Position numbers and translations under genes: made by a program. Positions 46,149-56,700 of a stretch of 64,000 nucleotides of DNA are shown here, piece by piece. Each line of letters begins with the position of its first letter. The stretch's first letter is position 1. A model generated the notes under the pieces. The model did no database searches. It was not told where the DNA came from and saw only the letters and a list, made by a program, of their open reading frames with translations. Source of the DNA: Stenogyne calaminthoides (taxonomy: Eukaryota > Streptophyta > Magnoliopsida > Lamiales > Lamiaceae); NCBI GenBank assembly GCA_037126765.1, contig JBBCBC010000016.1, forward strand, positions 16,790,728 to 16,854,727, written 5' to 3'.

Positions 46149-46395
46149 GAAGGCTCTTTGGGTTGAACCAATGTTTTAACGGTTGTCTCTACAAGAGGTA
46201 CGTAATCTCGAAACTCCTAGATTCCGCATGCTTAGGATTTACGTGGATTATGTGTACGCATGATTGTTTATTTGCTTATTAATTATTATGTTGAATTGAT
46301 TTAGGATTAATTCATGTTAGTAATTAATTGATTTATTTAAATATGTATTTAAAATCATCTCGAATAGATCCGGGCACCCATATTTTTTCCCAACA
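46149..46395 (+). repeat. Gamma-2 5' LTR remnant
   Basis: This is the last 247 bp of the LTR, ending TTTTTTCCCAACA. It starts GAAGGCTCTTTGGG at the Alpha-4 junction. Confidence 0.9.
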
Positions 46396-46397
46396 AC

Positions 46398-46407
46398 TGG
46401 TATCAGA
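46398..46407 (+). other. Gamma-2 primer-binding site
   Basis: TGGTATCAGA is followed by TCTC, so the match to the Met-tRNA site covers ten bases. Confidence 0.85.
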
Positions 46408-46500
46408 TCTCTGGTTTCGAGCTCTGACTTTTAAATTGTTATTTAAATTGTGTTGGACATTAAATTGAAAATTGGATAGTAGAATTGCTAGATCTGTTTT

Positions 46501-46590
46501 GCAGGTATCCAATTGTCATGGTATTTAATGTGTTTATTTTCATGCGCAGGTATCCAATTGTCATGGTATTTAATGTGTTTATTTTCATGT
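46501..46590 (+). repeat. 45-bp tandem duplication in Gamma-2 leader
   Basis: Two consecutive copies start GCAGGTATCCAATTGTCATG at 46501 and 46546, nearly identical. It is a recent local duplication. Confidence 0.9.
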
Positions 46591-47885
46591 GCATGAATGT
46601 TGGTTTTAATTCGACTCGTTCAGATTTATTTTTCTCGTGAGAAAATCCACGAGTAGATTAGGCTATTTGATTTGTTCAATGTAATAGACTAGTCCAGATT
46701 TGAGGTGTATTTATTTTTTGTTAAATAAATTGTAACCTGATCGAAGATGAAGACGGAGATGGGAAATTAAAATGGATTCAAACGCCGCTTTAGCTACGGA
46801 CGTCACCACTTGTCAAGACGACACGACTTATGGCGTCGGGGAGATCAGCCCTGAGGCAAGATAGCGTGGCGCCACTGGCAAGTCATTGGGCGAGGCACGG
46901 CACAAGATGAGGGGCCCGGACCGGACACATGGTGAGCGGGGATGGCCGGACAGTGTTTCGACGGCGCGGCAGACGCATCGTGGGTCCCCGCGTGTCGCAG
47001 ATGAGAGTCTGCTTGAGTCTCTTGTGTCTTGCCCTAAGCGCTTAAAGACGGGCGCTTTTCGCCAAGTGGTGGGATCGGATCTTGCATCCTTGCGAGCTAC
47101 TCGGCATGGCGATTCGAGACGGAGTTTTTTTCAAGACAAACGAGTGGGAGAAATTCGAGACGACATTCCTTCAAGATCAAGCCAAGGAAAATCAAACCAT
47201 GACAGTTGGATAATTTGTGTCCAATATGTTTATTTTCTGCTTTGCTTGATTTGTTGTTGTCTTTCTTATGCTTTATCTAATTTGTTTAAATGTGTTTGCA
47301 TGAGAATTGCCTAATTAAAAATCTCAAATTCGAAAAATTACTAAGTATGTTTTAATAATTAATTTGATTTTGAATCAAATTAATTTTGACCTCCATGATT
47401 TATTTATTTGTGAAATTTTTTGGAGAAATTCCCCTACGGGACTGCCAAAAGATAGCTTTCACATGAATAAATTCTCAAAAGGATGATTGTGAATTATTAT
47501 TAGTGGCGACGATGACCCTCCCAAGAGGCTCGATCAAAACGAAGTAGTAATTCTGTATTTAATCATTGTTATTACTTAGGTATAAAATTGATATGCATAT
47601 ATTTCACGAAGTCCTGTCAATTTTATATTGGTCAAGTGGGGGATGACTATTATTAATTTTTTAAAATTAAAGGTTTTGTAAATTCGTTTGTTTGTAACTC
47701 GCTTGAATGTGATTTAAATGATGACCCTCCCAAAGAGGCTCATTTAAATCTGTTTTTGAGATGTTGGGCGATGCGTGTTCATATTTTTTTGAGATTTTAA
47801 TATGAATCATGTGATCGAATTGTGTGATTTTCTTTGTGTTGATCCGGATATTGACACAAGATGTATGCTTATTTTCAGTTTCATC
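46591..47885 (+). other. Gamma-2 5' leader
   Basis: A GC-rich part at 46740-47180 and an AT-rich part to gag. A 142-codon frame (46886-47314) lies here, but its composition and position suggest chance. The motif TGACCCTCCCAAGAGGCTC occurs twice (about 47512 and 47722). Gamma-1 carries the same leader at 17061-17824. Confidence 0.65.
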
Positions 47886-48720
47886 ATGTCGCAACCTTTT
47901 TAATCTCTTTATTCAATATACTAAAAGAAAATCACTTCTTTGGAGAAAACTTTGTTGATTGGTATCGAAAAAACTTACTATTATCCTCCTCTTCGCACAA
48001 AGCCATAATTGGGTTCTTACTACACCCAAACCAGAGAAGCCATCTGATGAGTCAACTAAAATGGTTAAGAAAGAATATGCTGATTGGGAGCATTCTAACG
48101 AAATGGCAAAGTGTACCATCTTGGCTTCAATGTCAGATGTGTTGCAACACCAACACCAAAACGTTGCAACCGCTGCAGACATCATGATCAATCTTAAAGC
48201 GATGTTTCAACATCAGAACCGTGTGGCTCGCCAGATCACCATGAGGGACATGCTCTCAATGAAAATGGTGGAGGGAACACCCATAAGGGATCATGTTCTC
48301 CAAATGATGGCTCACCTTAACAAACTTGAGGTGCTTGGAGCTGAATATGACATCGAGACCCAGATCGATTTCATACTCCATTCCCTGCCCAAAAGCTTTG
48401 AGCAGTTCAGGTTGAATTATCAAATGAACAATCAGAAATTCACCTTGCCTGATCTGCTGCAAGCTCTTGTCTCGGTTGAAGGGATATTAGGAGAGAGCAG
48501 CCAAGCTTTAGTGGCAATTGGTCCATCTTCCTCTTCTAGGCCAAAAGGAGGCAAGAAGAAGAAGAAAACCAAACGTGAAAGCCAAGCTAACTCAAGTGTT
48601 GCCAAGGGCAAAGGAAAGGTGAAGAAGGAGGGTGGAGTGAGGAACCTTCAACTGCGGTGAAAAAGGACATTGGAGGTCAGCCTGTTCCAAACCCAAAAGG
48701 AATGAAAAGAAAGGTAATTC
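47886..48720 (+). pseudogene. Gamma-2 gag, frameshifted
   Basis: The start ATG is at 47886 (MSQPF); early indels break the first 30 codons. From 47959 the capsid is open to 48660 (EMAKCTILASMSDVLQHQHQ, MLSMKMVEGTPIRDHVLQMM, LEVLGAEYDIETQIDFILHS, FRLNYQMNNQKF), the UBN2 type common in plant copia. A basic tail (KGGKKKKKTKRES) leads to a one-base frameshift. After it the CCHC knuckle FNCGEKGHWRSACSKPKRNE is complete except for its first Cys position, which the shift disturbs. Confidence 0.87.
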
Positions 48721-50383
48721 TCACTCACTAGTTGTTGAAACTTGTTTGGCGGAGTATGCTACCCATTCGTGGGTAGTGGATACGGGATCCACTGATCATG
48801 TTGGTTTCACGTTATAGGGGTTCAAGCGGACCCGGCAACTTAGTGGAAGTGAGATCTTCATCACGCTAAGCGATGCTATGAGAGTTGCAGCTGAAGCAGT
48901 GGGAGAAGTGCACCTGTCTTTTGAAGACAAGATTTTAATTTTAAGAGATGTTCTTTATGTTCCTGTTTTTCGGAAAAACTTTATTTCAATTTCTAAACTA
49001 TTTGTCGATGGATATTCTGTTCGGTTTAATAAGCATGTTACTGTTTTGCATAACGATGTGATTATCTGTCATGGAACTTTACAGAACAATCTCTATATTA
49101 TTAATTGTGCACATCACTCACATAATGCATCGTATAACACATCTACTATTTCATGTAAAAGAAAGCGGTCGACTGACGTGAACGAAACACTTCTTTGGCA
49201 CCTAAGATTAGGTCATAATAACCCAAAAAGGATTCAAATGTTGGTTCAAGATGGTTCATTGGGGACTCTCCAGATTGAACCATTTCCAACTTGAAAATAG
49301 TGCTTAGAGGGTAAAATGATCAAGAGGGCATTTGGAGCCAAGGGGCTTAGAGCTAAGGAAGTGTTACAAATCGTTCACACCGACGTGTGTGGTCCAATGC
49401 AAATCAAAGCTAGAGGTGGCTACGATTATTTCATTACGTTTATCGATGATTACTCACGCTACGGATACATTTTCCTAATGAAGCATAAATCTGAGACCTT
49501 TGATAAATTCAAAGAATTTAAGGCTCAAGCAGAGAATCATAAGGAAAAGACTATCAAGTTTCTACAATCTGATCGTGGAGGCGAATACCTCAGCGATGAA
49601 TTTTTGAACTACCTGTCGGAAGAGGGGATTGCATCCCAGTTGACTGCACCCGGTACCCCTCAACAAAACGGAGTTGCACAACGAAGAAATAGAACACTTT
49701 TAGAAATGGTAAGGTCAATGATGAGTTATGCAGATTTACCAAAATCGTTCTGGGGTTACGCTTTGGAAACAGCGGCTTATATTCTAAACTTAGTGCCATC
49801 CAAATCAGTTCCTAAAACCCCGAGAGAATTGTGGACAGGGCGCAAGCCCAGTTTAGGACACATCAGGATCTGGGGGTGTCCGGCATACGTGTTGGACAAG
49901 GAAGCTTGTAAATTGAATGCACGTTCAGAATTAAGGTTGTTCATTGGGTATCCTGAAGGAACAAAAGGATGCATGTTCTATGGTCCCGAAGATCAAAAGG
50001 TGGTAATCAGTACACACTTTATATTTTTGGAAGAAGACTATATGAACGATAAAAAGCCTAGAAGTAAGATTACCTTAGAAGAACTTAAGGGGCTAACTCC
50101 ATTGCCAACTATACAAAATGATATACCAATCGTCACACCTACACAACCGGAACCTCGTCGTAGTGGGAGGGTTGTCAAACAACCCGAGCGATTCTTAGGA
50201 ATTGGAGAGTCTTCGGACTTGATCTCAGGAGAAGAATCAGATCCATGGTCCTACAACAAGGCGATCCAAGACAAGGATGCAAAATCTTGGCAAACAGCAA
50301 TGGAAGTCGAGATGGGTTCAATGGATCACAATAAAGTGTGGGAGCTAGTCGAACCACTTAATGGGGTAAAACCCATTGGATGA
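48721..50383 (+). pseudogene. Gamma-2 protease and integrase
   Basis: The protease site WVVDTGSTDHV is at about 48770-48805, followed by a stop and the 138-codon frame at 48878-49294, which ends in the pre-integrase motif LLWHLRLGHNNPKRIQMLVQ. Integrase is open at 49316-50383 with HTDVCGPM, LQSDRGGEYLSDEF and PQQNGVAQRRNRTLLEM. The third catalytic residue Glu is Gln (codon CAA, 49679-49681). Then come RELWTGRKPSLGHIRIWGCP and the linker PEPRRSGRVVKQPERFLGI. The frame ends at a TGA (50381-50383) where the family has Trp of GCKWVYKR. Confidence 0.9.
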
Positions 50384-50911
50384 AAGTGGGTATACAAGAG
50401 AAATAGAGGACCGTACGGAAAGGTTGAAACCTTTAAAGCAAGATTAGTGGCGAAAGGGTACACTCAGAAAGAAGGGATCGATTATGATGAAACCTTTTCA
50501 CCCGTAGCCATGCTCAAGTCCATCTACATTCTCTTATCGATTGTTGCGCACTTAGATTTTGAGATCTTGCAAATGGATGTCAAGACCGCTTTCCTCAATG
50601 GAAGTCTTGACGAAGAAATCTATATGCAACAACCCGAAGGCTTCATTGAAAAAGGCCAAGAGCATCTGGTTTGCAAGCTTAAGAAGTCCATTTATGGGCT
50701 GAAACAGGCATCCCATGCTTGGAATCAGTGTTTTGATCAATTTATAAAATCCTACGATTTTGATCAGAACAACTTTGAAAGTTGTGTTTACAAAAAGCGT
50801 GACGGAACTGCCTTGGTATTTTTGGTACTATCGAGGCGACATATCTTGCTCATCGGAAATGATGTAAAGGTGTTATCGGACGAAGGGGCCATGTTTGTCA
50901 AAATAGTTTGA
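50384..50911 (+). pseudogene. Gamma-2 reverse transcriptase, active site lost
   Basis: It reads KWVYKRNRGPYGKVETFKAR, AKGYTQKEGIDYDETFSPVA, LQMDVKTAFLNGSLDEEIYM and LKKSIYGLKQASHAWNQCFD. Where YVDD should stand the text is VLSRRHILLIGND (50821-50850), so both catalytic Asps are missing. A frameshift after VKIV (50911) follows. Confidence 0.88.
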
Positions 50912-51039
50912 TATGATGGATTTAGGGAAGCCGGTCACATCCTAGAGGATCAAGATCACTTTCGAGATCGCAGAAAAAGAATGATCGAGCTTTTCAGACG
51001 CCTCATACATAGAACCTTTGTTTTTGAAGCGATTCAAAG

Positions 51040-51822
51040 ATGCAAGATTCCAAGAAAGGCTTTGTGCCCTACAGACACGGAATCCATCTATCCAAAGAGA
51101 TGTGTCCTAAAACACAGAAGGAGATAGATGACATGAAGGGGATCCCTTATGCTTCGGCTGTGGGAAGCCTAATGTATGCAATGTTGTGCACGAGACCGGA
51201 TATTTGCTTTTCCGTAGGCATGGTAGCAAGATATCAAAGCAACCTTGGGAAAGAGCATTGGACTGCAGTAAAGAACATTCTGAAGTATCTGAAGAGGACA
51301 CATGACAGAATGTTGGTTTATCAGTCAGACATTCTAATCCACATCGGTTACACGGACTCGGATTTCCAATCAGACATGGACTCCAGAAAGTCTACCTCGG
51401 GTAGTGTGTTTTGCATGGGGGGAGGAGCCATGACATGGAGAAGCGTAAAACAGAAATGCATCGTCGATTCTACCATGAAAGCCGAATACATAGGCGCTTT
51501 GTGAAGGAAATGAAGGAAGCCAGTTTGGCTCAAGAACTTCTAGTGGACTTGGGCGTTGTCCGGTTGCCAAAGACGATCATAGTTTATTGTGATAATGCCC
51601 GAGGGCGTAATTCGAGGGAAGGCGAGAGCACACAAGGCCAACAAACACATTGAAAGAAAATACCATCTTATCGAGAAATCGTTAAGAGAGGAGACATTGA
51701 GGTGGCAAAGATTGCATCGGAAAGACAACCTAGCAGATCCATTCACAAAGGGTCTACCTCAGAGTACATTCGAGAGACATGTGGAAGGAATGGGTGTCAA
51801 GAGCGTTGTCAATCTGCTTTGA
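51040..51822 (+). pseudogene. Gamma-2 RT end and RNase H
   Basis: Open at 51040-51504 with SKKGFVPYRHGIHLSKEMCP, VGSLMYAMLCTRPDICFSVG, NILKYLKRTHDRMLVYQSDI, GYTDSDFQSDMDSRKSTSGS and STMKAEYIGAL. A frameshift leads to IIVYCDNA-like text and the C-terminal end (HIERKYHLIEKSL, KDNLADPFTKGLPQSTFERH, GMGVKSVVNLL) to the stop at 51822. Confidence 0.88.
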
Positions 51823-51921
51823 GTATAAGTGGGAGAAATATTATTAGGTTCGTGTAGGTGACTAGATGTCACATATAACATGAGACATGTTGTAGTATAC
51901 TTAAAAGCAGACTTTGAGTAT

Positions 51922-51932
51922 AAGTGGGAGAT
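51922..51932 (+). other. Gamma-2 polypurine tract
   Basis: AAGTGGGAGAT lies directly before the LTR. The phrase GAGTATAAGTGGGAGA also occurs at about 51822-51838, just after the pol stop, so the tract region is duplicated. Confidence 0.85.
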
Positions 51933-53615
51933 TGTTGGGGTTATACTGAAAATTATGCTTTTACTTTGTATAACCAAACTGGATTTTCTTATTTATTTAC
52001 TGAAATAATCTATTAATCACTGTTGCATTAAATATGAATGAATGTTATATATATTTATTGCAAACCCGTTCAATAAGTTAAATACGTATTACGTTGTAGT
52101 TAATTTAAAATTAACAGCTCCTCGTAATTAAGTACAAATTCACAACCCAGATGGAAATGAACAAACCATCATGAAAGGTTGAAGTATAAGGCTCGGGATT
52201 GGCTTGTCTTGACCAAGAGATTATCTTAGTGCATTTAGATGCCTTTGAATAAGGACCTCTGAAGGATAAATTCTTGATCTTGAATATACAAGAATTAGAC
52301 CTCGGTGGTGTGTTATTTTTTAATCTAAAGTCCCTTAAATAGGATCGTGTGGAATTAATAATTATTGCTTTGACTTATGATAGGAAGAGAGTCAATGTGA
52401 TTCAATACCTTATATCTTGGGCATGATTATTAATTACATGACGATTCTTGACATTTAATCTGAGGAGAATCGTGTAAGCGAAATCGTCTTGCTTGATTTG
52501 TCTCCTCGGTAATTATTTCGCCGAATCTTTATCATACCAAATCTTGCAAGTGGAAATTTATTTTCGGTATGGATATTAACGTTGAGTTGTCTTTACTCCA
52601 AGGACAAAGATATTAATTAATATAAAGCTTGTTCAGTGGCTTAATTAATTAATGGACTAAGATAATCTTAAACACGGGAAATAATGACCGGGAGCCATAT
52701 TATAGTAAAGTCGTAATATGGTTTAAGATGGATAGTTCAATATTAATTTTATAGTGGAGTAAATTAATATTAATGGACTTGAATAATATTTGGCCCAATA
52801 TTATAGCTTCATAGTCCATTGGAGGTCCAATCTTAATTCTCCTAAAGGTCCCTCAAATAGCCCAAAATTAAAGTACAATTAATGAAAAAGAGAAGAAAAT
52901 AATTTTGCCTAATATATTGTAGGAAAAAGAAGAAAAGATTTTTCTTGATTTTCTTGAAGAGATTTTATGGAAAGAGATAAGTATTCTTATAATACATAAT
53001 TATCCCATAAATTCAAGAAATCAAATCTTGATTCTTTTTGCCTTGTATTTTTCGAAAATAATGAAAAAAAAAAGGAGGAGATTTTTATGGAAAAATTTAA
53101 TTAAGGAGAAAAGAATATAGAAGATACATTCAAGATTTCTTGGAGACCAAGAAAGAGATTTTCTTCCTTATTTTTTCCTTGAAAAAAATCGGCCACCCTA
53201 GTCCTATTTATAGAGGATGATTTTTTCATTCCCAAGTGCAATTCCATTTGTTGGAAATATTAGAAATCCACAAAGGTGGTGGCAAAATATTTTATTTTTC
53301 TCTCTTGTTAAAATCGTTCGTGTGCATCCTCCCACCAGATTACATTCGTGGACTTTGGGACATATTTGGAAGGCTCTTTGGGTTGATCCAACGTCTCAAC
53401 GGTTGTCTCTACAAGAGGTACGTAATCTCGTAACTCCTACATTCCGCATGCTTAGGATTTACATGGATTATGTGTACGCATGATTGTTTATTTGCTTATT
53501 AATTATTATGTTGAATTGATTTAGGATTAATTCATGTTAGTAATTAATTGATTAATTTAAATATGTATTTAAAATCATCTCGAATAGATCCGGGCACCCA
53601 TATTTTTTCCAAACA
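51933..53615 (+). repeat. Gamma-2 3' LTR
   Basis: The 1683-bp LTR runs TGTTGGGGTTATACTG... to TTTTTTCCAAACA, with CTATTTATAG at about 53204-53213 as the probable TATA region. It is homologous to Gamma-1 at 11340-13303. Confidence 0.9.
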
Positions 53616-54175
53616 GGCGGAATGTCAGCGCCGAGAAGGCCGCCGAGAAGGCGGGCTGGTCGACGCCTTTGAGGCGGACATAATCATCAACACGGTTACG
53701 AATGCCGCCACGCTGAAGCGGGCGCGGTCGATGCCTTGAGGCGACAAAATCATCGCCACGGCGCGTAATACCGAAGTCGGTAGAAGGCGGGTCGTCGACG
53801 CTTTTGGTTTAACAAATCATCGCCATCAAGGTGGAATGCCGCGACCAATGAGTATGGGCCGGGTCGACGCCTTTGAGGCGACTAAAATCATCGCAACGGC
53901 TTACGGAATGCCAACGCCGAGTAGGTGGATCGTCGACGCTTTATAAAGTGATAAATCATCGCCACGGGGCGGAATGCCGGGAGCCGGATACGGGCCGGTC
54001 GATTTTCGAGGTGGACCAAATCATCGCCACGGCTACGAATGTCAACTTAGCAGCTGGATGGTCGACGCCAGAGGAGGACAAAATCATCGCCACGCATATG
54101 GAATGCGGGCCTTGAGGGGGCCGGTCGATGTTGGGAGGCGGATAAAATCATCGCCACGAAGGCGAAAATGCCATG
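53616..54175 (+). repeat. GC-rich ~66-bp tandem array, eight units
   Basis: Phase marks (AATGCC or close) fall at about 53621, 53701, 53767, 53835, 53907, 53973, 54038, 54102 and 54168, giving steps of 80, 66, 68, 72, 66, 65, 64 and 66 bp. Each unit carries GGTCGACGCC or a variant, then AAATCATCGCCACGG. The units have diverged. Several frames stay open for long runs because 66 is a multiple of three, but no frame is open through the array. It abuts the Gamma-2 LTR. Confidence 0.85.
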
Positions 54176-55599
54176 GTTTGTTCGACCATTTGCGGAAATT
54201 CTTTGGGAGAGAGAGATTTAGGTTTAAAGACTTTTGAAAATTTTGTAAAGATATTAGTAGGAGGTCAGAAAATGTTTATGGTATTTTTGGTAAAACTGGC
54301 TTTTATCAGAGTTGGAAAGGAGACTTGAATTTTTGTATAAATCAATCTTAAAATTTATGGGGTTTTTCCCCCAAGATCGGGTTTTGATATCTGTTAGAAA
54401 ATATCTTTCATGGATATGCAAAGGTTTGGGATCCTTAGGGTCTTGACCCGGACGGAGATTCAATTCTCGTTCGTCTGTACCAGAGCGTTTTGTTGTTTCA
54501 AGAATGTGAAAGAGGGTTGGCCCATAGGTTTATAGTTATTTTCGGACTATTTGCCAGTGACTTGAATAACTTCTACGACTATGAATCGAGCTATGTTCTT
54601 ATCGTCTTATTGACACTGCGATTTAAATGAACTTGTTCTTTGTCGTCTTATGAAGTCGTGACAAGAATCGAGCCATTTAAGCCGCAACCTCATCGACCTT
54701 GGGATTCGAAAGTCATGGCTACGATGTGAGCTGGAGGATATACCGAAATGTGACTTAAAAAAGTGTTTTAACTCGGTGTCAGTTTGGATTGAGATATTCG
54801 TTTGATATGAAAAGGTCATCTTTCGAGGTCGTTTTATTGAGGTTCTCTTTAACTTGTGATTTGAAGAACTTATTTGTCATCTTACTTCAATTGCGACTTG
54901 ATTGCCTTCTAGTTTGACCATTATCGTGCTTGGGTTTCCATCGGCCATTTTTTGGAGGCCTTGACCTTTTTAATTTGAGATCGTCGGGTCTTGTTCGTTT
55001 AAGACCGCGACTTCGTGATTTTGACATTGTCGGGTCTTCTAGTTTGAGACCGCGACTTTATGAATTTGAGTATTTTTCTTAATCGTTTGACGCGATGTAG
55101 GTTCGAAGTCGGATTATATGTTCGTTTCATCTGTATGAGACTTTTGAGTGCTCGTAGATGAATTTTGTGATAGTCCCTTTTTGAGGGTTTATGTTATTAG
55201 TAAGGATTTGGAGTTCGTCTTAAATAACCCTCCAAATTTAGACATGCTAGTTTGAGTTTCTAACGTCAACTAGTGTTCTGAAGTTAACTTGAATAGCTCG
55301 AGATATGAGCACATATTCCCCCGCCTTTTTATATATGTAAAAGTATGAACACCGTAACATATATTAAAATGAAGTAAATGGAGAGAAACCTTGGTTTGTT
55401 TTAAAATTTGAAAAAATTCTTAAAGTAGATTCTTGAGTTTAGAGACGTATCAGATGTCTTTACATTTCTTTTCTTGAGAATCGTGAAGTATTTTTTCCTC
55501 ACAAAAATAGATATCCCTTTAAATATCAAGTTATTCACATAAAAGTATATAAAATAATTTTATGTTTTCTTTTTTTTTTTTTTTTTTAAATAAAAAGGA
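54176..55599. other. Unassigned AT-rich sequence
   Basis: No gene or element domain recognised. Contains a two-copy repeat at 54983-55070 and a run of 18 T at 55570-55587. Short frames here lack any family resemblance. Confidence 0.5.
54983..55070. repeat. Two-copy ~46-bp repeat
   Basis: GTCGGGTCTT followed by AGACCGCGACTT(C/T) occurs at 54983 and again at 55029. Confidence 0.65.
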
Positions 55600-56700
55600 T
55601 TGGGTCTGTTTTGTGTTAACCCGAAGCAAAAAAGTCCAAGACGTTTTAATCAATAAGCAATTGGCATGAAGTCCAATAATTTAATCAATCCAGAAATTGG
55701 GCTTACCAATTTAATTAAGTCAGAACTGGGCTTATGCATTTATCAGACCTGGGCCCATTTTAAGTTAACTGCTCATCTTAAATTCAGCTGGGCCGAATGT
55801 ATTAATAAACAAAATCCCGGCCCAAAGACTATTTCCTTACCAAATGAAGCCCAAGTCCACCGGTGAAGTCGTTCACTTTCCTTCTTCCTCCTCTGGAATT
55901 TTCGCCCATATTGACTGATTCTGCAAGTGGACCAGAAATCACGCTATCACCGCCTCTTTCGTCCCCGAATCTGGCCGCATCCTTCTCAATTTAGATGACA
56001 TCGCGCACCTTGTGCCCCCAATCGATGCTTCTTCCCCTCTGAAAACGCGCAAACGCCCAGAATCCCTAATTCACCCGCCGGCCATTGGCGACGAAATTGT
56101 GCCGTGGATCGCAGCGATGAAATTGCGCCGTGGATCGCAGCGCGGCTTCGGGCTTCGGCGTCGGCTCTGGCGGTTTGAATGGGCTAGTATCGTTGTCGTG
56201 GTTGGGGCGATCTACAGGAAATTGTAATGTGGCGGATTTGTCTGATTTCGGGGCTAGGACCGCCGTAGGTCGTGACCGTGCGGCGCCCCTCAGAGTGAAA
56301 CGATTCGTGCAGTTTTGACGGCGGACGTTCTTGATCCGGTATAAACGATTGGTTTTCGGGTAGAAGCAGATGGCAGCGGAGCAAATTAGGAACTGTGGTT
56401 CAAGCAACCTTACTTGATTCCGTATTGAGGCCACTGACGGAGGATCGAAGTCGAGGCGGCCCTTCTTGGCAGAGCGGCGTTGATTGGAGAAGAGGGCTGT
56501 GCTGATTTCTCGATGGGAATCCGGTGAGCCGGTTGTGGTGAGATTGGCGAGGCCGGCGCTTAGGCTGCTAGTACGCAGCATCAGTAACGGACCAATTGCC
56601 TCCTTTTGTACAATATGACACAATTTATGGGCTGTTTTTTGGTGTACCATGTTGCGGGTGAGGGAATTTTGTATTCATGGTTGTATGAATGTTGAACTTT
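55600..56700. other. GC-rich, gene-like stretch without a clear reading frame
   Basis: Several GGGCTT/TGGGCC-type motifs (55690-55800) resemble site II promoter elements of plant housekeeping genes, followed by C/T-rich text at 55870-55905 and GC-rich sequence at 55970-56580. A 194-codon minus frame (56066-56650) and a 71-codon plus frame (56012-56227) overlap here. Neither shows a known domain. It may be the 5' region of a broken or non-coding host gene, or the leader of an unknown element. Confidence 0.35.

Larger units (their letters stand above)
46149..53615 (+). mobile_element. Gamma-2 Ty1-copia element, nearly complete
   Basis: This plus-strand copia element has a 247-bp 5' LTR remnant (46149-46395), Met-tRNA primer site, leader, gag, pol, polypurine tract and full 3' LTR. 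The 5' LTR remnant and the matching end of the 3' LTR (53369-53615) have the same length and differ at only about ten positions by eye. The left part of the 5' LTR was lost with the Alpha-4 insertion and deletion. The right flank is ggcgg (53616-53620). Confidence 0.9.

Noticed and set aside
46886..47314. A 142-codon open frame, GC-rich with a hydrophobic end, as a possible gene.
   Set aside because: It lies in the Gamma-2 leader between primer site and gag, its start is GC-rich and its hydrophobic tail is just T-rich leader translated. Gamma-1 does not preserve the frame.
53616..54175. Regularly spaced repeats as a CRISPR-like array.
   Set aside because: The whole unit is repeated with divergence, there are no unique spacers of even size, and the context is a plant genome.
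56066..56650. A 194-codon minus-strand frame as a host protein.
   Set aside because: No recognisable domain; GC-rich DNA gives long accidental frames and the opposite strand is open too.
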